A DNA stretch of 64,000 nucleotides from Mariniphaga sp. (GTDB lineage: Bacteria > Bacteroidota > Bacteroidia > Bacteroidales > Prolixibacteraceae). Under the pieces are notes generated by a model that ran no database searches, was not told where the DNA came from, and saw only the letters and a list, made by a program, of their open reading frames with translations. Each line of letters begins with the position of its first letter. The stretch's first letter is position 1. The position numbers and the translations under genes are program-made. The stretch spans positions 1-64,000 of the forward strand of contig JAGXGA010000029.1 in assembly GCA_024636975.1 (NCBI GenBank). Reading direction: 5' to 3'. Below, piece by piece: positions 6,530-15,539 of this stretch.

Positions 6530-8092
6530 TTAAAATACCAGCCGTTCCACTTTCTCTTCAAGCATCGGGTTACCATAGGTTATATTGTGTCCTTTCTCAA
6601 AGTCGTACAGGGTAAGTTCCCTTAGCCGGTAATATGCTACCCAATAATTCCTGATTGAACGAATGTAATCGCGTTTAGCCTGCTCACGTTCCTGGAGAGC
6701 AATATTTAAATCTGTAATGCTAAGTTCACCATTCTGAAATTTCCTTAAGGCTATCTGGTATCCATTTTCAGCCACTTTATCGGCTTCATCGGCTGTTTCC
6801 AGCTGATCGCGCAACAGGCCAAACTGTTCGACCTGAACAACTACCTGGCGGTCGAATTCTTCGATATCTTTATTTACATTATAGATTGTAAGTTCACGCT
6901 CCGATTCTGCAAGCTGGACAGTAGAGGCCGAGCGGCCCCAGTCAAGGATGGGTACGCTAACCGAAACCCGCACCATTCTGTCTTTCTCAGGGTTATCGTA
7001 TATTCCAGCAAATGTTTCAGAACTGCTCGAAAGCCCAAAGCTGCCCCTTAATGTGGCGCTTAACCCCGTGCTGCTTTTGGCTTCAGCAAGTTCCCTGTCG
7101 GCATTTATAAGTTCCCTTTGAAATTGAGTGGTTTCCCTCCTGTTTTCCTTAGCTTTTTGTAAAGCTATATCGGGATCTATCTCAAAAAAATTAAAGTTCA
7201 AAGGTATTTCCAAATCAATATTCATTGCCTGATCTAATCCAACATACCGTTTCAGCTCAAAATCCGCATTTTTTAAATCCATGCTTGCCTGATTCAATGC
7301 TTTTTGGGCATTAAGCACCGAAAGTTCTATCCGGGAATAATCATTTTCAGAGATCTGGCCCAGTTCTCTTTTTGTTTGCGATATCTTACGGTTATCCAGA
7401 CTGTTCTTAAGGTTGCTTTCCGCAAGCTTAAAGTTCGTCTGAACAGTTAAATATGTAAAGTAGTGATAGGTGGTATTTAATGCAATTTCTTCGATCTGTT
7501 CAACAAATCGCTTTTGTGCTTCATCGTATATCATGGGTTCCGTTTTCCGGTACCATTTCATCCAGTTGTATGAAAACAATGGCTGGCTAAAGCCTATGGA
7601 ATAAGGACTTCCGGAAAAACCGATTTCATCCTTATTCAGGTTTTGAATGCCATGTGCTGATGTACTGGCCCATATATATGTTCCCAATTGAGGGATCGAT
7701 TGTTCCAGTGAAACATTTCCTGAAGCTGAAAGATTTGAAACCTGTTTAAATTCGATACTCCCATCGGGTTGAGTGATCGGCTGAGTAGAATGAGTATAAT
7801 TGGGAATGTTACCATTAAGTGTAAGCTGTGGTCTAAACCGCGTTTTAAAATTACGGTATCGCCAATAATAATTAACATTCTGATTTTGTGTATACTTTGC
7901 TGATGAAGACTGTGTGATTGCCATATCGATCACTTCATCAAGAGTCAGTTTTCCTCCTTGAAGAGTGCTTTGACCTTTCAATTGATAAGTCAATACAAAA
8001 AAAATAAACAGGATAAATGTACTTTTGATTACCAACTTGCTGTTGATAAAATTGAATATATTAGGCTGATACTTATTTAATTTAAAAATCAT
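6530..8092 (-). CDS. TolC-family outer-membrane efflux protein (520 aa)
   Basis: An outer-membrane channel component of tripartite efflux. A signal sequence with a hydrophobic stretch at residues 25-37 precedes the LTLDEVIDMAITQS start of the first outer-membrane-efflux helix. The rest alternates long amphipathic helices rich in Glu, Gln and Lys (for example ENDYSRIELSVLNAQKAL) with short barrel strands, in two repeats as expected of TolC. Length is normal for the Bacteroidota group. It lies 26 bases downstream of the HlyD-type adaptor on the same strand and the two are clearly co-transcribed. Confidence 0.88.
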   Translation of the reverse strand: MIFKLNKYQPNIFNFINSKLVIKSTFILFIFFVLTYQLKGQSTLQGGKLTLDEVIDMAITQSSSAKYTQNQNVNYYWRYRNFKTRFRPQLTLNGNIPNYTHSTQPITQPDGSIEFKQVSNLSASGNVSLEQSIPQLGTYIWASTSAHGIQNLNKDEIGFSGSPYSIGFSQPLFSYNWMKWYRKTEPMIYDEAQKRFVEQIEEIALNTTYHYFTYLTVQTNFKLAESNLKNSLDNRKISQTKRELGQISENDYSRIELSVLNAQKALNQASMDLKNADFELKRYVGLDQAMNIDLEIPLNFNFFEIDPDIALQKAKENRRETTQFQRELINADRELAEAKSSTGLSATLRGSFGLSSSSETFAGIYDNPEKDRMVRVSVSVPILDWGRSASTVQLAESERELTIYNVNKDIEEFDRQVVVQVEQFGLLRDQLETADEADKVAENGYQIALRKFQNGELSITDLNIALQEREQAKRDYIRSIRNYWVAYYRLRELTLYDFEKGHNITYGNPMLEEKVERLVF

Positions 8093-8118
8093 TTTTTTTA
8101 AAGAATATCAATAAGACT

Positions 8119-9357
8119 CTACTGGGATGCAAATTTTTCTTTCTCTATTTCTATTTCATCAAGATGCCTGAATGCATTCAAGCCATCTGTGACAACAACC
8201 TCCCCTTCATCCAGGCCGGATAATATTTCACAGTAGTCGTTTCCTACTATTCCCAGGGTGAATTCCTTTTTAACTGCTTTATCACCCACTAACACAAAAA
8301 GCTTTTGGGAAGGGCTGTTTTCACAACCGGTAAATTTCTTCACGCGAAGGGCATCTTCCTTTAAATCACTTATAATCTGAATTTCCACTCTTTGATTGGC
8401 AATCAACTTTGGATGGCTGCTTTCCTGGAGGTGCACATTAAACTGAATTTTATTGTTTTCGACCAGTGGAGTAATGTTTCCAACCGTTCCTTCCAGCTGT
8501 TCATAGTCAACATTCACCAATACCCGGGTGCCGGTTTTCAGCATGCTGGCATGTTGTTCTTCCAATGAACCGGTAATTTTGAACGAGGTCAGATCCGACA
8601 TCCTGACAAGCAGGTTATCGTTACCAACTTTTTCGCCTTCCCTACCCGAAACCGAAAGAATTATTCCTGCTGAGGGAGCAGTGATACTCATCTTTTCAAC
8701 CAGTTCTTCTTTCTCCTCCAGCTCTTTCTCCTGCATACGAATTTGCAATAACAATCCTCTTTCTTCTGATTCAAGTTGCTGCAACCGTATAGAATTTTTT
8801 TCCACCAGTGTTTTTAAATCCTTTTCAGCAAGAACAATCTCCTGATTGGTCTGGTCAATTCTTGCCGGAGAAATACCTCCTACTTCCAGTAATTGCTCCT
8901 GGTCGGCAAGTTGCGATTTCAAGGAAGCGATCTTAAGCTTCTTCACCTCTTCGTTGTATTCCAAATCAAGTTTTGTACTTTGGGAATTCAACCGGGTACG
9001 CTCCAGGTTGTTTTTTCTTACTTCAATCTGGTCCCTGATTTTCTCAATATCATCACTCACAGCTTCAGTATTAAGCTGCATGATCAGGTCTCCTTTTTCC
9101 ACCCTGCTTCCGGGTTCAATATGAATTTTTTGGATTATGCCGGGGCCGGGGCTAAGGATCAATACTTCATTTTCTGAATCAACAACACCAGTAGCATTAA
9201 TCGACAACATAACAGGGCCCTTTTCAACTATTCGGGTATCAATATTTGTAGGCTTTATCGATGATGGTACAAGCACTCCGGTAAAATAAATTACTCCGGC
9301 TGCTGCAAGTACTAAAAAAGCAATAAGAAAAACCTGAAATCCTTTGTTTCTTCCCAT
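8119..9357 (-). CDS. HlyD-family periplasmic adaptor (membrane fusion protein, 412 aa)
   Basis: One N-terminal membrane anchor (about 8-28) is followed by a lipoyl half-motif (IIQKIHIEPGSRVEKGDLIM), a long coiled-coil hairpin (about 110-215) and the second lipoyl half (ITAPSAGIILSVSGREGEKV), then beta-barrel and membrane-proximal domains. It would link an inner-membrane pump to the TolC-like channel encoded downstream. The inner-membrane partner, usually a MacB-like ABC permease, is not present between 9358 and 13 kb, so the pump must be encoded elsewhere or be missing. Confidence 0.88.
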   Translation of the reverse strand: MGRNKGFQVFLIAFLVLAAAGVIYFTGVLVPSSIKPTNIDTRIVEKGPVMLSINATGVVDSENEVLILSPGPGIIQKIHIEPGSRVEKGDLIMQLNTEAVSDDIEKIRDQIEVRKNNLERTRLNSQSTKLDLEYNEEVKKLKIASLKSQLADQEQLLEVGGISPARIDQTNQEIVLAEKDLKTLVEKNSIRLQQLESEERGLLLQIRMQEKELEEKEELVEKMSITAPSAGIILSVSGREGEKVGNDNLLVRMSDLTSFKITGSLEEQHASMLKTGTRVLVNVDYEQLEGTVGNITPLVENNKIQFNVHLQESSHPKLIANQRVEIQIISDLKEDALRVKKFTGCENSPSQKLFVLVGDKAVKKEFTLGIVGNDYCEILSGLDEGEVVVTDGLNAFRHLDEIEIEKEKFASQ

Positions 9358-9471
9358 GGTTTCCTAAAAGTTGGTTAAGGTAAAAAAAGTAACAGAAACT
9401 ATCCATGCGGAGAAAATTCTGTTAGCTGAGGGTCAAAATTAACAAAAATCATGTAAAAATGGTATAATAAT

Positions 9472-10179
9472 CTACCAGATTTTCCCCAGATACAGGTTTC
9501 TCAAATCCGTAAGATAATCTTTATCATTCTTGCTGCTCAGTATCCTTACAAACTCTGTTAGCTTGCCATCTTTGAAAAAAGATCCCGAGGCAGCATCAAA
9601 TTCATGCCTCTCCCAGTTGTACTTTACATCCATGGTAACCTTTGTGAATGCTTCATACTTCAAGTATTTAGGAATTTCAATGTATCCAAAATTATAATCT
9701 TCGGCTTCAACATAAACTCCTTCATCCAACTTCTCCAGATTAAGGAATTTTACTATTTTCACTTCCGCCTCCAGTTTTCCCTGCAGTTTTTTATTCATCA
9801 AAAAATTAATTCCATGTTGCTGATAGGCCTCCTGAATCTTCTCAACAAGTTCTATTTCCGGCAAATGCCTCAAACGGATAACATTCAGCAATTGCGAACC
9901 AATATGCATATATCCCTTCCCTGAATCAAAGTTCCAGTTGGTATACTCCTTTTCGATGCTTTGTGTTGCCCTTAAAACTTCTTCAAGCGGGTATTGCCTG
10001 TCGAGTACAAGGTAAATGTAAATGGGCTGGGCCAGCATAGGAGCCTCATGATAATAACCCGGAAACTGGTTAAGAGCTTCGAAAACAAGGCTACCCGACA
10101 ATACTTTCTCCTCCACTGAAACAATTGATACTTGTTTGGTAAGGTTTGCAAAAACTTCCATTCTTTTGTTCTGTTCCAT
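9472..10179 (-). CDS. Conserved hypothetical protein (235 aa), function unknown
   Basis: No signal peptide or transmembrane segment is visible and no known domain is recognised. The protein is acidic and mixed alpha/beta by sequence, with a short repeated theme of aromatic residues (WNFDSGKGYMHIG, YNFGYIEIPKYLKYEAF, YNWERHEFDAASG). It is probably cytoplasmic. It is separated by 114 bases from the efflux adaptor gene and is divergent from the YgjP-like gene, whose start lies 36 bases away. The ATG at 10177-10179 is the only one that includes the full frame. Confidence 0.6.
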   Translation of the reverse strand: MEQNKRMEVFANLTKQVSIVSVEEKVLSGSLVFEALNQFPGYYHEAPMLAQPIYIYLVLDRQYPLEEVLRATQSIEKEYTNWNFDSGKGYMHIGSQLLNVIRLRHLPEIELVEKIQEAYQQHGINFLMNKKLQGKLEAEVKIVKFLNLEKLDEGVYVEAEDYNFGYIEIPKYLKYEAFTKVTMDVKYNWERHEFDAASGSFFKDGKLTEFVRILSSKNDKDYLTDLRNLYLGKIW

Positions 10180-10215
10180 AATATGGTATCTTTGGTTTTA
10201 TTTTTAGTTAAACGA

Positions 10216-10914
10216 ATGCCAAACAAAGTAGTTCATTTTAAAAGCATAGGTCCGGTTACTTTTTTTCGCAATCGCCGGTCGAAAAATATGAAAATTAGCG
10301 TTAAACCTGACAAATCGGTACTTGTTTCTTTTCCTTTTTTTGCAAAAGAAAAGGAAATATTGTCGTTTTTGGCAAAAAATGAAGCATGGATCATACAACA
10401 TCAACAAAAAGCAGGTGAAAAGCGCAACAAGTTTACCGACGGAATGGTAATCACAACAAAATTACATACAATCGAATTAGGTATCGGTCCAACCGCAAGA
10501 TTTGATGTTAAGAATAATGTGGTAAAATTTTTTGCAACCAATTTTCAATCAGAAAAGGTCCAGCTCGACATTGAATACCTGCTAACAAAAATTTACCGTA
10601 CAGAAGCGCATATGACACTTCCGCGAAGGCTGGATGAACTTGCCCGGCTTCACGGTTTCAGTTATGCAAAAGTCACCATCAGAAACAACAAACGCAATTG
10701 GGGAAGCTGCTCATCACGAAATAACATCAGCCTTAACCTTCAGATGATGAAACTGCCCGATGAACTGATCGATTATATTTTGCTTCACGAACTGGTGCAC
10801 ACCGAAATTAAAGATCACAGCGAACGTTTCTGGAAACGGCTCGACCAACTTACCCACAACCGTGCCCGGGAACTGGCTAAGGAGGTAAAGAAATATTCTA
10901 CGTACACGATTTAG
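10216..10914 (+). CDS. YgjP/WLM-type zinc metalloprotease-like protein (232 aa)
   Basis: The sequence carries the zinc site of the M48-related YgjP (DUF45) family: LLHELVHTEIKDHSERFW, with HELVH as HExxH and the later His as third ligand. The segment NNKRNWGSCSSRNNISLNLQ just before it is also a family hallmark. The start is placed at 10216; an upstream ATG at 10132 in the same frame would overlap the divergent neighbour and add residues that do not fit the family. The substrate of this family is not established. Confidence 0.82.
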   Translation: MPNKVVHFKSIGPVTFFRNRRSKNMKISVKPDKSVLVSFPFFAKEKEILSFLAKNEAWIIQHQQKAGEKRNKFTDGMVITTKLHTIELGIGPTARFDVKNNVVKFFATNFQSEKVQLDIEYLLTKIYRTEAHMTLPRRLDELARLHGFSYAKVTIRNNKRNWGSCSSRNNISLNLQMMKLPDELIDYILLHELVHTEIKDHSERFWKRLDQLTHNRARELAKEVKKYSTYTI

Positions 10915-11016
10915 AAATTATTAGTAAAAAGTGAACGATGAACAGTATACAGTTAACAGTCAGACTAATTTAAGTATCATCAAAAACAAACGGAGAACAA
11001 CAAACATCATCCATTA

Positions 11017-12351
11017 ATGAACTGGAATACCTTATTGACAACACAGCGCCTGGGTATGGAAACATGGACAGCCTCAGCAAGGCCTGAGGACCGTACTCAG
11101 TTTCAGCGCGATTACGACCGCATCATATTTTCTTCTCCCTTCCGGAGAATGCAGAACAAAACGCAGGTCTTCCCGCTTCCGGAGCATATTTTCGTGCATA
11201 ACCGGCTTACCCATAGTCTTGAAGTGGCCAGTGTGGGACGCTCGTTAGGCAACCTGCTGGCTGAAAAAATAACAAACAGAACTCCCGGAAATCCATTGGT
11301 ACAGGAAACTGGCACCATTGTTTCAGCTGCCTGCCTGGCTCACGACCTGGGCAATCCACCTTTCGGCCATTCGGGAGAATCGGCCATCTCCAACTTTTTT
11401 CAGAATGGAGCCGGAGCAGAATTCCAATATAAACTTACTCCGGCCGAATGGAGCGATTTTATTCATTTCGACGGGAATGCAAATGCCTTTCGAATTCTAA
11501 CTCACCAGTTCAGCGGGAAACGACCAGGCGGTTTTGCCCTCACCTACCCTACACTGGCCAGCATAGTTAAATACCCTTTTGAGTCGCCACTGGCTACCAA
11601 ACAGAAGTTTGGGTTTTTTCAGTCGGATAAAGAAGATTTTCAAAAAATAACTGCCGAACTGAACATTCCCCATACCGGTAACAAATATCTATCTTATAGC
11701 CGGTACCCCCTGGTGTATCTTGTAGAGGCTGCCGATGACATTTGTTATCAGGTAATGGACCTGGAAGATGCCTGTAAGCTGGGAATACTAAGTTACGAAC
11801 GCGTAAAGGAACTATACCTGAGTTTTTACGATAAAAATGAAGATAAAAAATCACTTACAAATATTGCTGAAACATTAAAAAAGGTAACCGACAAAAACGA
11901 ACAGATAAGTTATCTGCGGGCAGGGGTTATCGGCAAACTGATTGGTGAAAGCATGCGCATATTCGAAGAAAATCATGAAGCCATTCTAACCGGAATCTTC
12001 AGCAAAAGCCTTATTGGCTCACTGGAAAACAAACAGGCTATAGCTATGAAGCAGGTAAAAGAAGTTTCGTTTCGGGAAGTATATGCACATCGCACTGTAG
12101 TTGAAATTGAAATTGCCGGTTTCAAAATCATTGGTACCTTGCTTGAAGAATTTGTGGGCGCAGTTGTAAACCCTGAAGACCGGTACAATAAAAAAATCCT
12201 GTCGTTACTGCCTCAGCAGTACAGCCCGCAAAGCGACAGCCTTTACCATAAAATCCAGTCGGCTGTGGATTTCATATCAGGCATGACCGATGTATTCGCC
12301 CTCGATTTATACCGAAAAATCAAAGGAATCAGCTTACCGGGAGTAGTTTAA
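11017..12351 (+). CDS. dgt: Deoxyguanosine triphosphate triphosphohydrolase (dGTPase, 444 aa)
   Basis: An HD-domain enzyme hydrolysing dGTP to deoxyguanosine and triphosphate, thereby adjusting the dNTP pool. The metal ligands are visible: H66 in HNRLTHSLEVA, H109-D110 in CLAHDLGNPPFGHSG, and a later Asp in the VEAADDICYQVMDLEDA segment. The N-terminal FRRMQNKTQVFPLPEHIFV is typical of the dGTPase family. Length is normal. It is transcribed alone; a short spacer with a run of AGT/GAAC repeats precedes it. Confidence 0.9.
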   Translation: MNWNTLLTTQRLGMETWTASARPEDRTQFQRDYDRIIFSSPFRRMQNKTQVFPLPEHIFVHNRLTHSLEVASVGRSLGNLLAEKITNRTPGNPLVQETGTIVSAACLAHDLGNPPFGHSGESAISNFFQNGAGAEFQYKLTPAEWSDFIHFDGNANAFRILTHQFSGKRPGGFALTYPTLASIVKYPFESPLATKQKFGFFQSDKEDFQKITAELNIPHTGNKYLSYSRYPLVYLVEAADDICYQVMDLEDACKLGILSYERVKELYLSFYDKNEDKKSLTNIAETLKKVTDKNEQISYLRAGVIGKLIGESMRIFEENHEAILTGIFSKSLIGSLENKQAIAMKQVKEVSFREVYAHRTVVEIEIAGFKIIGTLLEEFVGAVVNPEDRYNKKILSLLPQQYSPQSDSLYHKIQSAVDFISGMTDVFALDLYRKIKGISLPGVV

Positions 12352-12360
12352 GAAGAAGAT

Positions 12361-12406
12361 GTTTGAATGTTTAAAAGAGTTTGAATGTTTAAAAGAGTTT
12401 GAATGT
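12361..12406. repeat. 18-bp tandem repeat, 2.6 copies
   Basis: GTTTGAATGTTTAAAAGA is repeated exactly at 12361-12378 and 12379-12396, followed by a partial third copy. It lies directly after the dgt stop codon. No function is evident. Confidence 0.7.
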
Positions 12407-12539
12407 ATAATTTTGTTTATGCTGTTTATATTGTTCCTTTTATTTCAGATGTCCAACCAGTCCCACTGGTCCCACTAGCCATTAATTGAAATTTCCAAAG
12501 AACCAATTATCTTTGCCAGTCATAAAAATATTTTTTTAA

Positions 12540-13091
12540 ATGAACATTCAAACGATCCAGTTTATCCAGACAGTTGTGGTAATTGTGCTGTTGATTGTTG
12601 CCAATATTTTTACCCGTAATGTGGTAAAAAGCTTTCTTAAAAAATTCAGGTTTTCTTCCCAGCGCAGGAAGCTGACCATAAGAATCATCAATCTCCTGTT
12701 ATCGATAACAGCCATCGTTTTTATTTCGGCTATCTGGGGAGTAAAACAATCGCAGATGGCCGTATTTATTTCATCGGCCATGGCTATTCTGGGCATTGCA
12801 TTTGTTGCACAATGGTCATTGTTGTCGAACATCACCGCAGGGCTTATCCTGTTTTTTAATCACCCGCTCAAACTGGGTGACCATATTAAGATAATTGAAA
12901 AGGATTTTGTAATTGAAGGAACCATTAACGACATTACCTTCTTTTTCGTACACATAAAAACTGCGAACAAGGAAAAAATTTCCATCGCCAATAACATCTT
13001 TTTACAGAAAACCATCTCCATTGTTTTGCACAAGGATGATCATACACCCGATGTCAATGAATCAAATTCGGTAACTAATTCTAATGTTTGA
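12540..13091 (+). CDS. Small MscS-family mechanosensitive channel (183 aa)
   Basis: Three hydrophobic helices (about 8-22, 45-65, 72-105) are followed by the MscS beta domain (ILFFNHPLKLGDHIKI, then TINDITFFFVHIKTANKEKISIANN). The pore-lining helix is represented by AMAILGIAFVAQWSLLSNITAG, and a Phe-Asn-His/Pro-Leu segment at the start of the beta domain is a family hallmark. At 183 residues it lacks the C-terminal alpha/beta cage of E. coli MscS, a natural short form. Channels of this family release solutes upon osmotic down-shock. The downstream gene runs in the opposite direction, ending 3 bases away. Confidence 0.85.
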   Translation: MNIQTIQFIQTVVVIVLLIVANIFTRNVVKSFLKKFRFSSQRRKLTIRIINLLLSITAIVFISAIWGVKQSQMAVFISSAMAILGIAFVAQWSLLSNITAGLILFFNHPLKLGDHIKIIEKDFVIEGTINDITFFFVHIKTANKEKISIANNIFLQKTISIVLHKDDHTPDVNESNSVTNSNV

Positions 13092-13094
13092 AGT

Positions 13095-14681
13095 TTAAAT
13101 TTTCTCTTTGGTCATATCTCCGTTAATCATTCGCCAGATCTTAAGCGGATTTTCGTTTTTAAGTTGGGCGGGCAGTACCTTCTGCGGGAAATCCTGATAA
13201 CAAACCGGACGGGAAAATCTTCTGATAGCTGCAGTTCCCACCGAAGTACTTTGAACAGCCGTGGTTGCAGGGTACGGCCCCCCATGAACCATTGAATGGC
13301 ACACTTCAACACCGGTAGGAAATCCATTGAAGATAATTCGTCCTACTTTTTGCTCTAATACTTTTACTAAATCCGCATATTCTTCCAAATCAGCTTCCGT
13401 TCCGTGGATAGTTGCTGTCAAATGGCCTTCCAGTGCCTGCGCCACCCGAATCATCTCGCTTTTATCCTGTGTTGCAATATTCAGGGTTGACGGACCGAAA
13501 ACTTCTTCCGTAAGTGTTTTATTTTCCAAAAAAGTTTTGTAATCGGCAGAAAAAATAAACGTACCTACTTTATTCCCCGATTCGTCTTCCGCTCCCGAAT
13601 TAACCGTTTCAACCCCTTTGGACTTGATAAGATTATTAATGCCATTTAAGTAATTTCTTTTTATCTGTTCCGAAAGCATAATCCCGGAAGGGACCTCTGC
13701 GCTCCGGGTTTTTAAATGATTCAAAAAACTTTTCGAATCTTCCGATTTTTGTGTAATCACCAGCCCGGGATTGGTACAAAACTGCCCCACGCCAAGTGCC
13801 ACCGAACTTATCAATCCGGCAGCAAGGGTTTCATTTCGCTCTTTAAGTGCTCCGGGTAATATAAATACAGGGTTTACGCTCCCCATTTCAGCAAAAACAG
13901 GAATAGGCGTTTCGCGCCGGTTGGCTGCATCGAACAATGCCTTTCCACCTTTAAATGAACCGGTAAATCCAATGGCTTTTATTCCCGGATGACTGACAAT
14001 GGCCATTCCCGCTTCGGTTGAAAAACCATGCACCAGGGAAAAAACCCCTTCCGGCATATTTGTTTTTTTTGCTGCCAAAAGAATAGCCTTACCTACCAGT
14101 TCGGAAGTACCCGGATGGAGAGGATGCGCTTTAACTATTACCGGGCATCCGGCTGCAAGCGCAGAAGCAGTATCACCGCCGGCTACAGAAAATGCCAGCG
14201 GAAAATTGCTTGCTCCAAAAATTCCAACCGGACCAAGTGGTATTTGCATCTGCCGGATATCGGATTTGGGAACCGGCTGACGATCAGGGATGGCTGTATC
14301 AATTCGTGCATCTACCCAGGAACCTTCCCTGACAACCGAAGCAAACAATTTTAACTGATTCATTGTCCGCATCCGCTCGCCTGTTATTCGTGCCTCAGGC
14401 AGAGCTGTTTCTTCCATGCACCTTTTAACTAATGGTTCACCTAATTCCAATATACATTCTGCTATTGTATCAAGAAAAACCGCCCTTTCTTCATTGGTTT
14501 TTGAGTGAAATTCATTAAAAGCATTTTGAGCTGACTTAACTGCCTCATCAATTTCTTCTCGGGTGGCCTCAAAAATTTTCACTGTAAGTTCAGCGTCCGT
14601 AGCCGGGTTTTTGGCAAAAAATGTATTACCGCCTTTCGCCGACTCCCTGTTTCCTATTAAGTTAAAACCTGTAATCTCCAT
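13095..14681 (-). CDS. 2,5-dioxovalerate (2-oxoglutarate semialdehyde) dehydrogenase (528 aa)
   Basis: An NAD(P)-dependent aldehyde dehydrogenase of the group that oxidises 2-oxoglutarate semialdehyde to 2-oxoglutarate, the last step of oxidative pentose or hexarate pathways. The general base region FAEMGSVNPVFILPGAL and the nucleophile region GVGQFCTNPGLV (Cys at about 300) are typical, as is FNGFPTGVEVCHSMVHGGPYP near the C-terminus, which is specific to this subfamily. It is the last gene of a four-gene minus-strand operon (15-base gap to the upstream FAH gene), whose gene order fits substrate flow from pentonate to 2-oxoglutarate. Confidence 0.88.
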   Translation of the reverse strand: MEITGFNLIGNRESAKGGNTFFAKNPATDAELTVKIFEATREEIDEAVKSAQNAFNEFHSKTNEERAVFLDTIAECILELGEPLVKRCMEETALPEARITGERMRTMNQLKLFASVVREGSWVDARIDTAIPDRQPVPKSDIRQMQIPLGPVGIFGASNFPLAFSVAGGDTASALAAGCPVIVKAHPLHPGTSELVGKAILLAAKKTNMPEGVFSLVHGFSTEAGMAIVSHPGIKAIGFTGSFKGGKALFDAANRRETPIPVFAEMGSVNPVFILPGALKERNETLAAGLISSVALGVGQFCTNPGLVITQKSEDSKSFLNHLKTRSAEVPSGIMLSEQIKRNYLNGINNLIKSKGVETVNSGAEDESGNKVGTFIFSADYKTFLENKTLTEEVFGPSTLNIATQDKSEMIRVAQALEGHLTATIHGTEADLEEYADLVKVLEQKVGRIIFNGFPTGVEVCHSMVHGGPYPATTAVQSTSVGTAAIRRFSRPVCYQDFPQKVLPAQLKNENPLKIWRMINGDMTKEKI

Positions 14682-14696
14682 TATTTTTTCATATTA

Positions 14697-15530
14697 TTAT
14701 TCCACACTATTAACAAGTTCACCAATTAGCTGGATTCTGATTTTAATGACATCCCCCGGCGTTAATGTGAAGTTATTGGGTGGCACTATTCCGGTCCCTG
14801 TCATTAATAGACAACCGAAAGGAAAAGTTGTTTCACGATATAGATATTCTGCCAATTCGGTGAATGCTCGTTTTATCTGTCCAATTTCAACGCATCCCGA
14901 AAAAACTGCTGTATTCTCCCTGTAAATTTCAATTTCAATTTCAGTGGTTACTGGCAATGGCGTCTCTGTGATATAAATGCATGGTCCGATTGCAGCCGAT
15001 TTATCGTATGTTTTTGCCTGAGGCAGATACAACGGATTCTGCCCTTCAATGTCGCGGGAACTCATGTCGTTCCCAATTGTATAACCAATAATTTTGCCTG
15101 ATGAGGAAATCATTAAAGTAAGCTCCGGTTCAGGCACGTTCCATGTTGAATCTTTTCGGATGCGCACATTCTGACCAGGTCCTGCAACACGAAATGCTGT
15201 TGATTTGAAGAAGAGTTCCGGGCGTTCGGCCTCGTAAACACGATCGTAAAAATCCCCGCCACCCGCAGTTTCCGATTCTTCCATCCGGGCAGCTTTACTT
15301 CGCATGTAAGTAACACCCGAAGCCCAGATTTCCTGAGTTCCAATCGGTGCAAGCAGTTGATTTTCCAAAAGACTTCCGGCATCTGAAACCGGTTTTAAAT
15401 TATTGATTTTCAAAAGGGTATTTTGATAAACTGCATCATCATTTATAAAAGTATCCCACTCTTCATCGAGCCGGTAAAAGTGGTTTTCAAAACCAACCAG
15501 TATTCCTGTTAAAATTTTAAAAATTTTCAT
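14697..15530 (-). CDS. FAH-family protein, probable 2-keto-3-deoxy-pentonate dehydratase (277 aa)
   Basis: The C-terminal two thirds is a fumarylacetoacetate hydrolase-family domain, with VPEPELTLMISSSGKIIGYT and GNDMSSRDIEGQNPLYLPQA carrying the acidic metal ligands (E-x-E and D). Members of this superfamily that lie next to an IlvD/Edd dehydratase and a 2-oxoglutarate semialdehyde dehydrogenase are known to dehydrate 2-keto-3-deoxy-arabinonate or -xylonate to 2-oxoglutarate semialdehyde. The present context (upstream sugar-acid permease and dehydratase, downstream dehydrogenase) supports this reaction; sequence alone cannot tell the sugar isomer. Confidence 0.75.
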   Translation of the reverse strand: MKIFKILTGILVGFENHFYRLDEEWDTFINDDAVYQNTLLKINNLKPVSDAGSLLENQLLAPIGTQEIWASGVTYMRSKAARMEESETAGGGDFYDRVYEAERPELFFKSTAFRVAGPGQNVRIRKDSTWNVPEPELTLMISSSGKIIGYTIGNDMSSRDIEGQNPLYLPQAKTYDKSAAIGPCIYITETPLPVTTEIEIEIYRENTAVFSGCVEIGQIKRAFTELAEYLYRETTFPFGCLLMTGTGIVPPNNFTLTPGDVIKIRIQLIGELVNSVE

Positions 15531-15539
15531 TTCATTGCA

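Noticed and set aside
10132-10215. Upstream extension of the YgjP-like gene
   Set aside because: Starting at 10132 would overlap the start of the divergent gene and adds residues that do not fit the family; 10216 is preferred.
12361-12406. CRISPR or regulatory array after dgt
   Set aside because: Only 2.6 tandem copies without spacers; a simple sequence repeat explains it.
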